A program made the translations under genes and the position numbers. The notes under the pieces were generated by a model. The model made no database searches and was not told the origin of the DNA. It saw only the letters and a program-made list of their open reading frames with translations. From the NCBI GenBank assembly GCA_027924645.1, contig BSBN01001150.1, positions 1,984,001 through 2,048,000 of the forward strand: 64,000 nucleotides of DNA, given 5' to 3'. Every line of letters begins with the position of its first letter. The stretch's first letter is position 1. The stretch comes from Cunninghamia lanceolata (taxonomy: Eukaryota; Streptophyta; Pinopsida; Cupressales; Cupressaceae). Positions 1 to 13,100 of the stretch are shown here, one piece after another.

Positions 1-2162
1 CGGGAGAGCAAAATTACAGAAGAATACTTCATCCAGAGCTTCTATTCGGTCATCACCACATCCATAACAGGTTAAGGAAGCATACACATGTATGTATAAA
101 AACCCTATTCATCTGGTTATTTCGCAAAATCATATCATGATTAATTAAAGAGAGGATAAATGGTGAACATCAATAGTGATTATGCATTATCAAATTTAGT
201 TCATAGGATTTAGGCATGTTACCATTTTAGAGCATGAAAAATCAATAGTGTGCTAACCCTAGACAGACAAATATATGTTGTTATTTGATACTAGAACATT
301 TGAATTGCAGGAAGAAATGTCACAGCCACGTATGGATAAACGGGATGCAGAATTCAAACCTGCTATGTTCCCTAAAATGTGAAGGGTGTACAACAAGCTG
401 GGATACACAGAGGATACTCATTCAGGTAATATAGATATCGAGGAATTCAGAGAAAGAATTGATGCAGGAGAAGATAGCCCCATCCTACAAAACATAGTGG
501 CATCAGGCTTATATCATGTAGCCAATTTTCCTTATTCCACATAGGCTTTCGACCTTATGGTCGAGTGTGCACTGAATTATGATGTTACTACAAGGAAAGT
601 ATCGAAACAAGAGAGGATGTATGCATATTTATCTATGGAGGGTATAACTAAAGTATTCCATTTGCTAGTTTATCAACCCATTTATGTGTCAGACCTGGAT
701 GCATTGGCAAAGGAATTTGATGACAACAATAAGGTCTGCAGGAAGGTGATATACCAGGGATGGAGAAGTTCAGATAATACATCCAGGGCAGCTGCCAAAA
801 TGGCACAACACTTATATAAGTTCTCTCTGCAGGATGAGGGGGCTGATAAATAGTGGAACCTTTGAATCTTGGATGTTCGGACTAATGAGGATGGTTATTG
901 AATATGAAGAAGATCAAGCAAAGGTCCAGTGGGCCAAGATTATCAGTGATACAATACATGACCATATGGTCAAGTGGAAGGAAGGTAAGGGGATGATCTT
1001 TAGAATGACATCCTACTTAGTATATGCTTGTGCAGTGAAAGGCACATTTGATGGCCTACAAACTATAGGAAGGATGGGTAGATTACCCAATGAAAAGACT
1101 CCCTGGGAGCATTATCCCCAGCTAGAGAGAAGACTTTCATTTTAATATTACAAAATGGTTAATGATTGCTTACTTATGCACCTAGTTTGACTCATGGAGG
1201 GGGACAGACCCAAACAGTTTTCAGTGGGTGCTACAAAGGCAATCAGTGGATATGGCTCTTGGTTCATCCAGGCCAAAACTTATTCCTACATCCAGATGGA
1301 AGGTTTCAGTGGGAAACCTTACACGCTACCAAGGTACCCTTCAGACAAGGTAGTATTAATGGAGATGATGAGGCAACAACTGCCTACATTTGAAATGTCT
1401 AAGGTGAAGGAAGGGAAGCCCTCTAGGAAATTTCTGATTGACATAAACTGGTTCTTGGTAGGAGCCATAGAAAATGCAAGGAAAGATGAGGTGGAGTTGA
1501 AAAGTTTGAATCTAAAATTGTTTCCACTCGCCAGAGATTATGATCCTTACCAAAGGATCAAGAAGAGATTCAATAAGAAGTATAAGCACAGTGTCCACCT
1601 CGAAGACTATTGGGTAGATATTGATGATGAACATGAGGTGAGAAGAAGAGAGTATTAAAGGTTAACATTGGATCAGATGAGGAAAATAGGGCAACCTAAA
1701 GTGCCCCCACAAATCAAAATAGATGATGATAACCTCATGGATCCTAAATATGAGGAACATAAGATATACAATGACACCATTTTTTCCCCAGATCTAACAC
1801 AGAAGGAAGACTTCAATAGATGTCCTCACTACCAAAGTTATGGCTAGGACAAAGAACTAGGTTGCCAAAAAGATCAATGAACTTAAAGAAAAAGGTGTAG
1901 TAATCACGAGTGACAAAAAGGGGAAGAGAAAGGAAAGAGAAGAACATGGATATGATGATTTCCTTGTACAAAAGAGGCAAGTCCTAGGGACAACGTTACT
2001 TGAACCTAGTTCATCTAAAGCAGCAGAAAAGATTACCTCTGAAGGAGTATCCCTAGTAAATAAACCCTTTTTTCCTCCTACAAGATCGGTGCTTAAGGTG
2101 ATTCCTATACTTACACCCCAAGTACCAACAACACATGAGGAGCTCCAAAAGGATATATAGTA
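1..2162 (+). pseudogene. Retroelement-borne ORF of unknown function, copy 1, N-terminal half
   Basis: I do not recognise a named family. From about 311 a protein-like frame runs, with stops and frame changes, to 2162. Two blocks recur in copy 2 (10177-13394, - strand). One is a YDV-x-TR-(K/R)-V block near 585, followed by a hydrophobic stretch ending VFHL. The other is a Y-I-x3-GF-x3-P-x2-LP-x-Y block near 1290-1330, followed by K and a MMRQL-like end. A third block (MIFRMTSYLVYAC, near 1000-1030) matches copies 2 and 3. The tail (1860-2100) is lysine- and glutamate-rich. There are in-frame stops near 380 and 543, a frame change near 840, and stops at 1143 and 1656. The stretch 1-70 is also open in more than one frame and may be an upstream exon. 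The protein role is unknown. Association with retroelements is inferred from the LTR downstream at 5734. Confidence 0.5.
71..310 (+). other. Possible intron inside the unknown ORF
   Basis: A GT at 71-72 and a pyrimidine-containing end with TTGCAG at 305-310 bracket 240 bp of AT-rich sequence with no open frame. The flanking stretches look coding. No reading phase joins the two sides cleanly: the upstream frame with a HHH motif is in a different phase from the downstream frame starting near 317. This is therefore only a suggestion. It could equally be decayed spacer. Confidence 0.18.
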
Positions 2163-3343
2163 AAATCCTATTTAGGGTAAAATTGGATTTGTTGATCTTT
2201 TGTGGTTTAGATGTTAAAATCCTCCTTTCACCCTAACATTGAAGGATCTAAGGTCGAGTGGCAGAAATATCATACCCTAAGTTACTTGCAAATGAGGGGA
2301 AGCTTGGCTTAGGAATTAATTATCAAATTTTCCTTCTCCTATGCTCAATTGACCATTAAAACCCTAATTATACAAATACGACAACAAATTATCGAATTAC
2401 AGAAAAAGCTCTTACAGAGAGGAGTAAAATACTAGATTATAGAATACCTATTTTGGGGGTTCCGAAGAGGAATAGTCAGGGACACAGGAGCAGGTGCCCA
2501 AGTCCAAGGTACCTTCTTTTTTGGGGAATCTAGACCTCCTTCGGACACTAATCAGCCCTGTAACTTCTATTTTCTAGAATCAGTCTACAGAGGACAATGG
2601 AGCGACCACCTTAGTCTCAAAAGTGATCCTTTGTCTGTCGTTTCTTCAGATCCTGAATCCTTGATGTCTTTCCAGCCTTCCTGCAACTCCACTTTTCCCA
2701 GATGCGACACCTGTAACCTGCAATCACAAGACTTGGTTTGGGGGTTGTGGTGTTTAGAGGTTTGCCTCAGTCAAACCCCAGAGGACACTTAAGTCTTTGA
2801 ACACCATTATCAAACAAAGAGGGAGTGACCTTGTGAGGTAGAGGCCAAAAAACCAAAGGAATCAATGATAAAAACACAATGATATGTCACCTTGTAGTGA
2901 AGCTTTCATGGAGGAAGATGCTCTTCGTGCCATGAAGGAATTAATGCTTAAATATGCAAATATCAACACACAAAACATACAAGTCTGCTCTTGCAACACA
3001 ATAGAAAGCCTTGAATGACCTTGAGAATACCTAGAGTTCACCCTAACAATCTCATTTACAAATGAATGCCTACATATGTTTATATATGCATCTACAAGCA
3101 CTCCCAACAAGATATTTGAAATTTAAACTTACCGTGTCGGCAAAGGGGCCCAATAATTGTCACTAACTGACACCCAGAAATTGGGGCTGCCTTAAAATAG
3201 GGCAGGACTAGGGCATGGGCGCCCAAGTCTTCTTCCCCTATTTTAGGCAGGGTACAACTCAAGGGGTCCTCCTAGGTCCTATTTGTCATCGGATTTAGGT
3301 CTCATTCCTTCGGGATGCTAAAATATGAACTAAAATGTCCTAA
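2163..3343. other. Spacer between the two halves of unknown ORF copy 1
   Basis: About 1.2 kb of non-coding sequence with no RNA gene, LTR terminus or long frame that I can support. A G/C-richer patch at 3130-3300 repeats short phrases such as agggcaggac and gggcgcccaag, also seen near 2470-2510, suggesting an internal duplication. Confidence 0.3.
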
Positions 3344-5728
3344 ATGCACTCTAAAGACTCGGGAGCTAAACCTTATGAGGGAAAAGCCCCCAAGTGGACA
3401 TTTTTCAACGTTACAAATCCATTACGGAATATTACAGGGAAGGAGCATGATGATGATGAAGAAGATCAAGTGCCCATTGGGACACTAAAGAAGAAGAAAA
3501 GAAGTGATGTGTTGCAAGGAGTTAAATTGCCTAAATAGTCTAGATATTAGAGCCCAAGCATGAGAGGGGCCATTCCACCACGAACAACAACAACATCAGG
3601 ATCAAGTGATCCATTTGTAAGTGCGTCTAGAGTTTTGCAATGTTATGTGCCAGTGGAGACAATTGTCAAAGTGAAAACTGAGATGGCATAGGAGGCCAAG
3701 AACAAAGCTCAAAAAGAAGAAGCTAGAAAGGCCCTACCACTAAGTCAAACCATTGATCTTACTGAAGATGAGGTGGTAAAAGATATTACCAACCATCCTA
3801 TTGAGACCATGCTGCAACATACAGAAGCTACAGATAAGGGTGGTGCAACAATAGAGTCACATGATGAGGAAAAAGAAAGAGAAGAATCCCTTGAAGTAGA
3901 GGTACACATGGGACCTCTCAGTACTTTAATTGAGAATGTAACTAGCCCGACAGTGGTCGATTTGACCTATGTGCTTGAGAAGGGAAATATTGAAGAAGAG
4001 GCTATTAAAGATAGCCAGAATCAAGAAGAGAATATCTCTATGGAGATAGATGATAAAAATAATGATGCTCAAGCAAATGAAGCACACTCAGATATCCCTG
4101 AAGGTAAAAGTGCACAAGAACAAATAGCATAATAGGATATCCTGATGGATAAGCTAGAAAAAGGGAGTGTGTCTAAATCACTTGCTAGTACAAGAGATAA
4201 GGTTGATAAACATGGGCAAGAACATCATCATCATGATTATGCAAGTAAATGACAAGAGCTTAAAGATGACAAGGTTCTAGAGGAACAAGGTGATAAGGCA
4301 CAAGATAATTAGCCTCCTCTAGAGCAAAGGAAGGAAGAGAATTTTCCTGAGAAAGATAAGTTGGATGCTAGAGTAGAGCAACAACAAGATCAAGAGCAAT
4401 ATCAAGATCAAAGGCAACGATAAAATGTGCAGGATCTTGATGGAGATGAGGAAGTCAATAAAGACAAAAGAATACAAGATGCTCAAATTGAGCAACCAGA
4501 TCAAGGAAGATCACAATCAGATACATTATCATTGATTTCATCAGAGGTAGGCCGATCACAGGAACAATAGGTACCTTTTGATTTCAAGTCTTTATTTACT
4601 CTTAACCTAGCTAAAGCTAAATGAAGAGCTAGGATAGTCTCCACTATCAAGAGAGATCCAAAAATAGGAAAGAGAATAGCCCAAGTTGTTGTCCCAATAG
4701 TAGACAAGGCCAAAGGAGAAATTAGGCCAGAAGAGTTCCAAGTGACACAAATTGACTTAGATCATGTCACTATGGAACAAGAAATTTAGGAACACATTGA
4801 AAGTACCGAGGAAGTAGTGACCAAAATAAGGAAGCTTAAGGCTAGAAAGAAAGAGTTGAAAGAGAAAAATGCTCAACTATAACAATTTATACAGGGATTA
4901 GTGAATCCTGATAGCTTGGCATCCACCCTACAAGATATAGAGAAGCCTATTATATTAACATTAATAAGTGAAGAAGAAATAGCTAGTCTAGATGTGCAAA
5001 AGCACCAAGCTCATATTATGGACAAGTGGTTCATAAGATTCATGACATCCAAAGAGAAGATAATTAGGACTTCCAAGTCCAATTGGGACACATTGTCCAA
5101 CTTGAAGAATGACATTGGTTCTTTGAAGGGTGAATTCACTCAGAGGATACAGAAATGCAATTATGTAATGGTAATACTCAAAAGAGCCAGAGAGATGATA
5201 GATGAAGAGTTATTGAAAACTAAAATTATCACTCATGTAACTTTACCACTCATGGATACCTGGATGATTGAGATGAAGTATGAATTGGAAGTATTAAAGG
5301 CTAGCATGATTAAAGTGAGAGACACTAAAACTAAGATCCATGACTTGTTAGCTGAGGAGATGAAAGTATTGGAAGAATTGCTAGAAGATGCTATAACAAA
5401 GGAAGCAGTGCCAAAAACAGATGATGCCATCTAGATATTCAAAGATAAATTGAAAGAAGTGGTAGAAGATCCAATAATGCTTTTTACATAAGATGTCATG
5501 GATGAGATGTCTGAGCTGAATATGAAGGTAAAGACATATGATAAAGAACCAGATAGCAGGACATCCATGTTGGAACCTTTAGATGAGTAGATAAAAGCTC
5601 TAAAATATGTTAAGTTGAGAGCTCAGACAATCAACAAGTTCCAATTGGATACTTTTGTACAAGCATATGATAATCACAAGAAGTTAGACACAGGGAAGTT
5701 AGTACATGAAGAAGGTACATCTAAATGA
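3344..5728 (+). pseudogene. Retroelement-borne ORF of unknown function, copy 1, charged C-terminal half
   Basis: One frame can be followed from 3344 to the TGA at 5726-5728 through roughly a dozen in-frame stops (TAG, TAA and TGA), many within Gln/Glu-rich stretches. The protein is acidic and low-complexity from about 3770 to 4560, with many Asp, Glu, Asn and Gln and a run of GAT CAA-type codons near 4370-4425. It then becomes a long heptad-like helical region (about 4750-5700) with regular Leu, Ile, Lys and Glu, predicted by eye as coiled coil. It has no catalytic motif, zinc knuckle, signal peptide or membrane segment. It ends five bases before a purine tract and a TG that starts an LTR, so it occupies the 3'-most gene position of its element, where some plant elements carry env-like ORFs. 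A structural or coiled-coil role is only inference. Confidence 0.5.
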
Positions 5729-5733
5729 GAGGA
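5723..5733 (+). promoter_or_regulatory. Polypurine tract of the copy-1 element
   Basis: The stretch aaatgagagga is almost all purine and is followed directly by TG at 5734. This is the expected position and composition for the plus-strand primer just upstream of a 3' LTR. Confidence 0.5.
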
Positions 5734-6060
5734 TGTTGGAACAAGTATCATCCAAGATATTTTTGTAATTTTTGATACTTACAGTTTGGTTGACTAAATC
5801 AAAGATCCTAGAATATTCTAGAGTGTCAGTTGTACCTTATCAGATGGTTGCCAACTGGCAACTTGTGCCACATATTTGGTATGTTGACTTGGTCAATGCA
5901 ATAGAAACCGTTGATTGTAATAGATAAATCTTGATCGTAGGATCTTTTGTAACTGATTCTCATCCTTGTTCTATAAAAGGATGGAGAATCTCAGTTATAT
6001 TTATTCAGAAGCTTAATTGAGATTGGATTGTTGAATGCCATGACCAATTCTCAAAGTTAA
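5734..6060 (+). repeat. Partial 3' LTR with TATA-like box
   Basis: It starts TGTTGGAACAAG directly after the purine tract. A TATA-like box (tataaaagg) lies at 5972-5980, about 240 bp in, and the sequence after it resembles an R/U5 leader. I cannot find the 3' end or a second copy in the window. The right limit given is therefore where I stop recognising promoter-like structure, and the LTR may run further. Confidence 0.45.
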
Positions 6061-6992
6061 TTGTAAATATATACTCCTTTTGCATACTTAATGAAGATGA
6101 AGACATATGATTACAAACAATCATAAATCCTACATAATCTATGGATGATATCTTAATGTTCATCTGATTTGCTGCATCCCTTGAGGTGCATTTCAGTTTG
6201 TGAATGTTGTTATTATCCTTTCCATTGAAGATTCACATCAATCATATCTAGCCGTGGAATGACCTGGTGAAAATATGGTTTGATTTTCTTCTCTTCATGA
6301 CAGTATCAAGGATATATGTGGATCAATGACTGAAGATTCATTCATTTCAATAAATTTAGAAAGATTAATTCAATTTTCTTTAAATTTATAAAGAATTATC
6401 ACTACAATTGCAAATACATAGAAAATGACAAGCAGATCATCATATAATATGCTGATATTCGTAAATACATGAAGATCATAGGTATATTTACACAAAGTGC
6501 ATACAGAATAGCAAATATCATGCAAATGAACACAAATAATGATAAGAATCATAGAAATACATGCTTATAGGCACATCATTTGAAAAAAATTACGGTAAAA
6601 AAGTGAAATTAAGCAAGGATTAGTTCAAATTTAAGTGAACCAGAGATAGTTTTAGAAGAATTAAGCAGAATAATCACGAATCATCTTAATCAGAATGATA
6701 GACAGAAGAATTGATCAAACTTACATAAATATTTGCATGAATTGATTAAATGTTGTAAGATTTGGTATAATTTGTTGAGAATTTCCTAAGAGCAGGTGAA
6801 ATATAGTAACATCCAGATATCTAGTTACAAATCCAAAATCAAAACGTAAGGCCCCTAAATGGAAAACAACAAAACACATCAACCTTTGAGTAACGTCAGT
6901 TCATTATGAACTAATGCACGAAGACTTGAGATCATAAATTCATTCTGAATTTATCGTATCTTTCAAGATAAATAAAGGTTGTTGTGTAACTT
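6061..6992. other. AT-rich spacer
   Basis: Very AT-rich sequence with short frames only. Part may be the rest of the LTR that begins at 5734. No gene, RNA or mobile-element terminus is supported here. The pol region expected downstream of the 6993-8966 gag is absent. Confidence 0.3.
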
Positions 6993-8966
6993 TTATTTCA
7001 TGTTGTTTTGACTAACAATCAACATCAACATGTACCTTATTTCAATGACATCTAATTCGGCATCCCATTCATCTGAAGAAGAGTAGTCTCCACTAGTAAA
7101 CAATATATTGATACTATCATCCCCATTATAATGTGGTTCACTACATTCATCACAATTATTATCACCAGCTTGGAAGGACTTAGCAACCATACATTGCAAT
7201 GGTGAATGAGGCATCTGACAAACTATACACCAAGGAATGTCTTCCACCATATTGATGTTTTTTCTTAGTGGATATGGCAGGTCTCTATTATGATGATTCC
7301 TTTGATTTTTATTGTTATTTAGAACAAGCTTCCTATTGTGCCAAGTAGTATTATATGGTATGTCATGCAACTAAGGCCTCTTTTCATGCTTCTAATAGCC
7401 TTGCCTATTGACTCCTAGTCCTTTTTCTACTCTGGCTACTTTATAGCTAAGATCTTTTAAATTGGTAATCACTTGATCCAACTTTTCTTTAGATGTGGAG
7501 GGCACATTTTGTTGGATCTTACTATTTTGGTTCTATAGAATTTTAACTTCATCTCTCCTACCCCAATTTCTAGATGCCTTTTTGTTATTTTCAATATTTG
7601 TTGCAAATCCAAAAGCATCTCTTAAGCCAGATGGGTTTTTATCCCTTAATTCATATCCCAATTTTACATCAAAAGTATTTGTGTACAAAACCATACACAT
7701 AGGCTCATTTGGTCTCATATGAGGTGGAACCTTATTCAGGATTCCAGTGAACCTTGCATTAAAATCAGTTACCAATTCATTTGATCCTTTGGTTCTACTA
7801 GTAAACTCATTTATAATAAACCTTGGATCAATCATATCTCCATATTGTTCTCTAAAAAACCCTCTTAAATTGATCCCATGGGGCAATACTTAAATCAGCT
7901 AAATTCCTATACAATTCCCTAGCTTCATCAGCGAGAGACTACAGGAACAATTTCATAACTACATCCTCATGTTCTATTTCAAAATCATCCATCAAATTCA
8001 AAAAGATTCTTAGATGTTCCTCACCACAAATTACATTATTACCTAAGAATTTTGCCAATGCTTTCCTGACAACATTATCAATTGATTAGGATAACCAGGG
8101 ATACTAGTGAAGTCTAACTGTCTATATCTATCCACCTGCATTGGCCTTCTACCAAAAAAATTTTGGTTTGCATTTCCCTATACATTTACATCCTGATTCC
8201 CCAAGGGGTTTTGATTTGCTCCTTGTTAATGCAGATTCTATTGTTGATTACCCAAAATATTCTGATTTTGATTTTGAATTGCATGCAAGTTTTGATTTGC
8301 ATTCTGATTAATCCCCACCTATTCATTACCCGCATTCTGATTACTAGGATTGACCACATTCTGATTATTCTGGTTATTTTGATGATTGACATTTTGATTC
8401 ACAAGAGGTACATCCTAATAAGAAGCCCTTAGTGTTCCAACCCTTTCCCTCATCCTAAGTTCTAGATATTCAAGTTCAACTCTAAGGGTTCTTACTTTGT
8501 CTAATACTTAGTTTTTATTAGGCCTTGATGAAATTGGGTTGTTCAGATCCTGATCATTTGCACTTTATGTAGATTCACCAATTCTAGGGTTAGCAAATAA
8601 ATCAGTATTGGGGCTCCTATAAGACATATCAAACCTCATTTGTTGTCTGTCAGCTTCTTGTTTTTGGAAGGTTTCATGAATTTGAGCCTTAACGTCTGTG
8701 AAATGCTCCTCTTGAGTTCTATCTTTATCATCAGCATTATATAGGAGGATGGAAAGTCATCTTGACTAGTTTGGGGATTAGGAGCCTTCCTTCTTGACCA
8801 CATTCTTACTGGTAACTCTGGAATTAAAGGGTTCTCCTAAGACCTCCTTCCTTGCATAAAGTATGGATTCACGGGTTAGGAGATAGATTTCAGAGTTCCC
8901 ACCCAATGAAATGGGATTCAATTTTGTTAAACTTTTGGGATAAGACCTGGATTCTTTTGTTGACAA
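6993..8966 (-). pseudogene. gag: Decayed Tat/Ogre-like gag
   Basis: Capsid-type gag of a Ty3/Gypsy element read on the - strand. It aligns along most of its length with the gag at 51994-54087. Shared features are FNARFT and MRPNEPMC near 7690-7760, a DAFxxAxNIENN block near 7580-7620, and a C-x2-C-x3-H-x4-C zinc-knuckle-like motif (CIVCQMPHSPLQC) near 7195-7235. The larger pieces share one frame, with stops between them. Where it can be compared with the better copy, at least two stops replace Gln (near 7395 and 7930). The start follows a primer-binding site at 8968-8985. The gag ends without protease or polymerase, so the element is truncated after gag. Confidence 0.8.
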
Positions 8967-8967
8967 C

Positions 8968-8985
8968 TCCCTAGTAGAGTCACCA
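8968..8985 (-). promoter_or_regulatory. Primer-binding site, tRNA-Arg type (likely)
   Basis: On the - strand it reads TGGTGACTCTACTAGGGA, three bases from the LTR end. It matches the TGGCGACTC-type sites at 37085 and 54273-54290. The Tat/Ogre group is known to use a tRNA-Arg primer with this kind of sequence. Assignment of the tRNA is from memory of the family. Confidence 0.6.
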
Positions 8986-8988
8986 ATC

Positions 8989-10075
8989 TGTTGGTGTTCC
9001 CAACTGATTGTCTGATTATCCCTATAAGGTAGCTATCCCTAATGCTCAGGACTCTCATGTCAGTGGCCAACGAACATGAGATAATTGCTTGTTCTCCTCT
9101 GCACTTTAGGCTCTGCTAAACCTAGGGGTATTCCCTTATAACAATATCTTAAAGGTATTCTCAAGTATAATGAGATATATTGACTAAGCAGAATTGTTCT
9201 CACCAATAAATTGAGGTCTAAATGATCCTACTTCAGATTAACTAAATCCTCAATATGCATCAATTTTAGAACTCTGAGAACATGAAACTAGTACTACACA
9301 CTACAAAAAAAATCTTTGTCCTTATGATTTGTATGATATGATGTGCTTGGACTTGAAAACTTTCCTCATATCAGTGGCTATTCAGGGTAACAGAGTCAAA
9401 ACTCAACATGCAAGTGTTTTCCTCATAACAGTTAAACTTCTCATTCAAAGGGTGATAACATCACTACTGCCTCACAGTGGTGAACCCAATAAAAAGTATT
9501 ATCTATGGTTCTTCTTCAATAATCCTTTGACACAATACACTTCCCCCTATATCTGATTCAAAGCAATTTAATCTATTCCTTGAACAGATACAACAAATCA
9601 GACATACAATATAGCAAATGTATACTGATGAATTTAGAAACCCTTGGCACCCTCATTCAAAAGAAAAGCATCCATATCAAAGGAGACAACCACAAACAAC
9701 ACACACATTTAGTGTTTCTCATTTAAATCAACTTGAATAGAATATAGCTATGAAAAGAACAAGTAACCTCACACAAAATATTTAACCTGCAACCCAGAAG
9801 TACTCCTTTCTTATTGGAAAATCATTAAAGTCTCAAAGTTTGTACAATATGTTCTAAGAATTTTCTCAGTCTTTCTCTATCTATCTTCTATTTTCTACTC
9901 TTAGATACTATAAAAATTTCTCCTTATATTAGAGAGATACAAAGATTGTCGGCTAAGCTCCTAAGACTTAACTATTTCTAGAAAAAAATGACCATTACAA
10001 TACAAAATAGCTTTGGAGCTCATGCTCATTATGACAATTGATCAAAATTTAGTTACGATCACATGTGAGCTGACA
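8989..10075 (-). repeat. Decayed Tat-type LTR
   Basis: Its inner end (TGTTGG at 8989 on the + strand) and several blocks match the LTRs at 45319-47485 and 34714-37081. These include the GGGTATTCCC, GGCTCTGC and GTAGC-like stretches near 9040-9140 and the CAAAGGATTATTGAAGA block (minus strand) near 9510-9530. The outer end is proposed at 10075, where the - strand reads TGTCAGC after a purine-containing tract (10076-10090). That gives 1087 bp, half the length of the intact LTR, and it lacks the CCGAT-rich block. A TATAAGG lies at 9922-9928 on the - strand. The outer boundary is moderately supported. Confidence 0.6.
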
Positions 10076-10090
10076 AAATCCTCCAATGTA
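10076..10090 (-). promoter_or_regulatory. Possible polypurine tract
   Basis: On the - strand it reads tacattggaggattt, then the putative LTR start TGTCAGC. The purine run is short (ggagga), so this is a weak call that rests on its position between an upstream ORF and an LTR. Confidence 0.3.
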
Positions 10091-10176
10091 AACATTTGAT
10101 TTAGTTATAAGAGCCAAAAATGTAGTATCACCTAGAAGCTGCCAAAATGAGTCATCCTTGGAAACTAATGACCATT

Positions 10177-13100
10177 TCAAAGCTCATTCAACTTCATACT
10201 TCTCGACCCATGCTCTAAATTCTTATCTTCTAGCCATTGTAATTCCAACACCTTGGCCAATTTATCATTAATTGTTGTATATTGAGCATCTAGGATAGCT
10301 TTTGACTCCCTGCTGATATGATCGCACAACTTCTCCAATGACAAGAATTCATCCAAAATTGAATTCAGAACATCTATCCTTAGCTCACCATCAATGCAAA
10401 CTTGAGCAACAACCCTAGAACCCACAATATTAAACTCATCCTTCCAATGGTCCAATGGTTTGGGTTAAACTTGACTGTGCTTGAAATGAGGCAGCATTTT
10501 CACTCTCACTAGATCAATAGATGCCACTTTTCCTTTCAACTATTTATCAGGTTTTATTATATAGGAGGCCACATCATGCAAGGTATCATTATTTTTGATG
10601 TGCCTTGCCACCGAATAGTCTTATCTGGGTCAAACCTTGATGTTTTGATCATTTGTCTAATGGAAACATTTTTTGGCAACCATTTATTTATAATCTCTTG
10701 TAGATTGAGAGAATTCTTCTCATGCTTAACCAAAGCTTGATTCAAATCTACAATTCTCTTATAAGCATCATCTAGCTTTCCACTAATCTTAGTTAACCGA
10801 TAGTTAACTATTTTAGAAACAATTTCACTATGTGCTTGCAGCCTATCTCATTTTAACAAGTCTACAGTACTTTTCAACTCTGTAATCTCTACAAGTAAAG
10901 TATCCTTATCTGCTGAAAAAGACTCCCCTGACGGGCTTGAAATGATAAGCACTAGAGCACTAGAAGATGCCAATTCCTTATCCTCTAAAACTCTCAACCT
11001 GGCCAAATTATCTGCATACCTTTGCTAAAGTTCATCATTGTAGCTTGGTTGAACAATATTGTGTGCACTGCTAAAGCTACTGCATTAGGTGCTGGGGTAT
11101 CAACTACTCTTTTTACAATAAAAAATCTTTTCAATTGGTCAAGGCTCTGCACCACATCTGGTTTGTTTGTTCCTGGTGTCAGAGTCCATATGGCCAATGT
11201 CTCATGAGATAAGATGAATCTAGAACCAGAAGCCTTTCCTACTTCCTCGTCAGTGGAGAAAAAACCTCCTCTTGCCTTATGATAGTTTCAAATGCCAAAG
11301 CATCTACCATACTCCAATTAGGTAGCAACAACATACCACTTTCCATAACTATCTATCTTCTTATTTCATGGGTAATGTCAACAAACTTGAAATCAAACTC
11401 AAACAAGATTTTCTTAGTCAAGTCACTATCATCCAAACGATTCATTTTTTTCTCTCTTCCTCAAACCTTTGGTGGTATGCAACTTGTTTTATTCTCAAAA
11501 TTAAATCTTTGAACTCTTGTGTCTTGATGAATTGAACATCAGACAAAAACTGTTTGCAAGCTAGTGCTCTTAGATCTCTTGTTTCATGATTGACAACTAT
11601 AAAATAATCAAGACTTCTATTGAAAGGAACAGGAGGAACAATCATGCCTACCAATGTTTAAGCAACTCCCACATTATCTAATGTCTCTTCAATATCTACA
11701 ATCTTCATTGGAGCTTTTCCTTTATATTGAGGAGCTAACCTATCCTCAACAATCTTTTTCCTTCTAGCCTATTGACTATCTACCTCCTTAGTATCTAGTA
11801 GATATTCTTCTTGTAGATCCTCATTTCTTGACTCATTTCTTGGCCTGATGTGGGGTTGTATTCTTACACCTGAAGGCCTTTCCACATCAGGAGGCCTCTC
11901 TTCAATAGGAACTATAAACTTCTCTACATTCTATAGGACTTTTTCAATTCTTGCAATCAAATTATTTTCTTCAAAACAAAAACCAGTAAATTTGGGGTCC
12001 CTCTTCTTCTTCTAATTTTCTGCAGAGATGATTCTACTCCATTTCTCCTTTTTCTCCTCAACCTTTGCAATTTTTTTAGATTGTCTTATAACATCCTTAA
12101 CAAATCTAGCTTGTGGAAAAGCTGACTTTTTCATACTCAATATCAATGAACTGACAAATCCCTTTGGATCAAATTGCTCTCTAATTGTAACATACTTCAA
12201 CCTGTAACTGTTGAGTATTGGATATATTTGATCCAAACCTTATTTATTCATCACTTGAAAATTTGACCACTTTAGGGCAGCAGGGAAAAGGGAACCTTTC
12301 TTTTGACCCCTGAGATGCAATTTGTCCACCTCATTTAACTGCCAAACAATTTCCAAATAAGATATTATTTTGGGTACATAGACAGGCAATAAACGTGGTC
12401 TCATTGTGAAACCATACACTCTAATATATGTTGAGTATTTGTTCAAGAACCAATCCCCCCAATTATGTTTTATTCCAACTGCAGGAGTTTCTTCATCAAG
12501 TATGAGGAAATCCCTTATTTTTTAGGGTATCCTGTATATGTGTTCACACATGCATGCCATTAGTTTCCTTATGAAAAATTCCTCAAAAATTATGAAGCTT
12601 GAGTCTGGACAATCTCTGTCCCATAGATATGTCCAACATTGTATTGGCAAGGGCTATTCTTTTTCATCTAATTGTTGCACTCTTAATGTTCAACTCCTTT
12701 GATTCCTACCAAAATACAAGAGCATGTGACACAAATAAGAATACCACTTGAATTCAAGCTTCTGACCATTCTTTAAAGCCACCATTTGTTTGTGCATTTC
12801 ATTCACCATGTAGGAAGCAAAAGCAAATTCTACGTTCATAATGTTGTCTTGGATGTCTATGGCCATATACGTCAAGTGCACATGAATGCTTTCACCTGCA
12901 TCTTCCCCCAAAACTTGACACAGTGAGTAGTAAGTCTTGTTGAAGTAATGTTCAGAAGTCTTTATACTGAGAGGCTCCTTTTCAAAAACTTCCAATTCTC
13001 TGCCACTAGGAGTCCTGAGTCTGTGTCTAGGAATTTTGACAGACCGATATGATGCTCTATGCATTTCATACGATCTTTGAAATTTATCAATGTCAATGGT

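Noticed and set aside
8163..8432. 89-codon Ile/Leu-rich frame, membrane-protein-like
   Set aside because: It is the opposite strand of an Asn/Gln-rich part of the decayed gag, not a gene.
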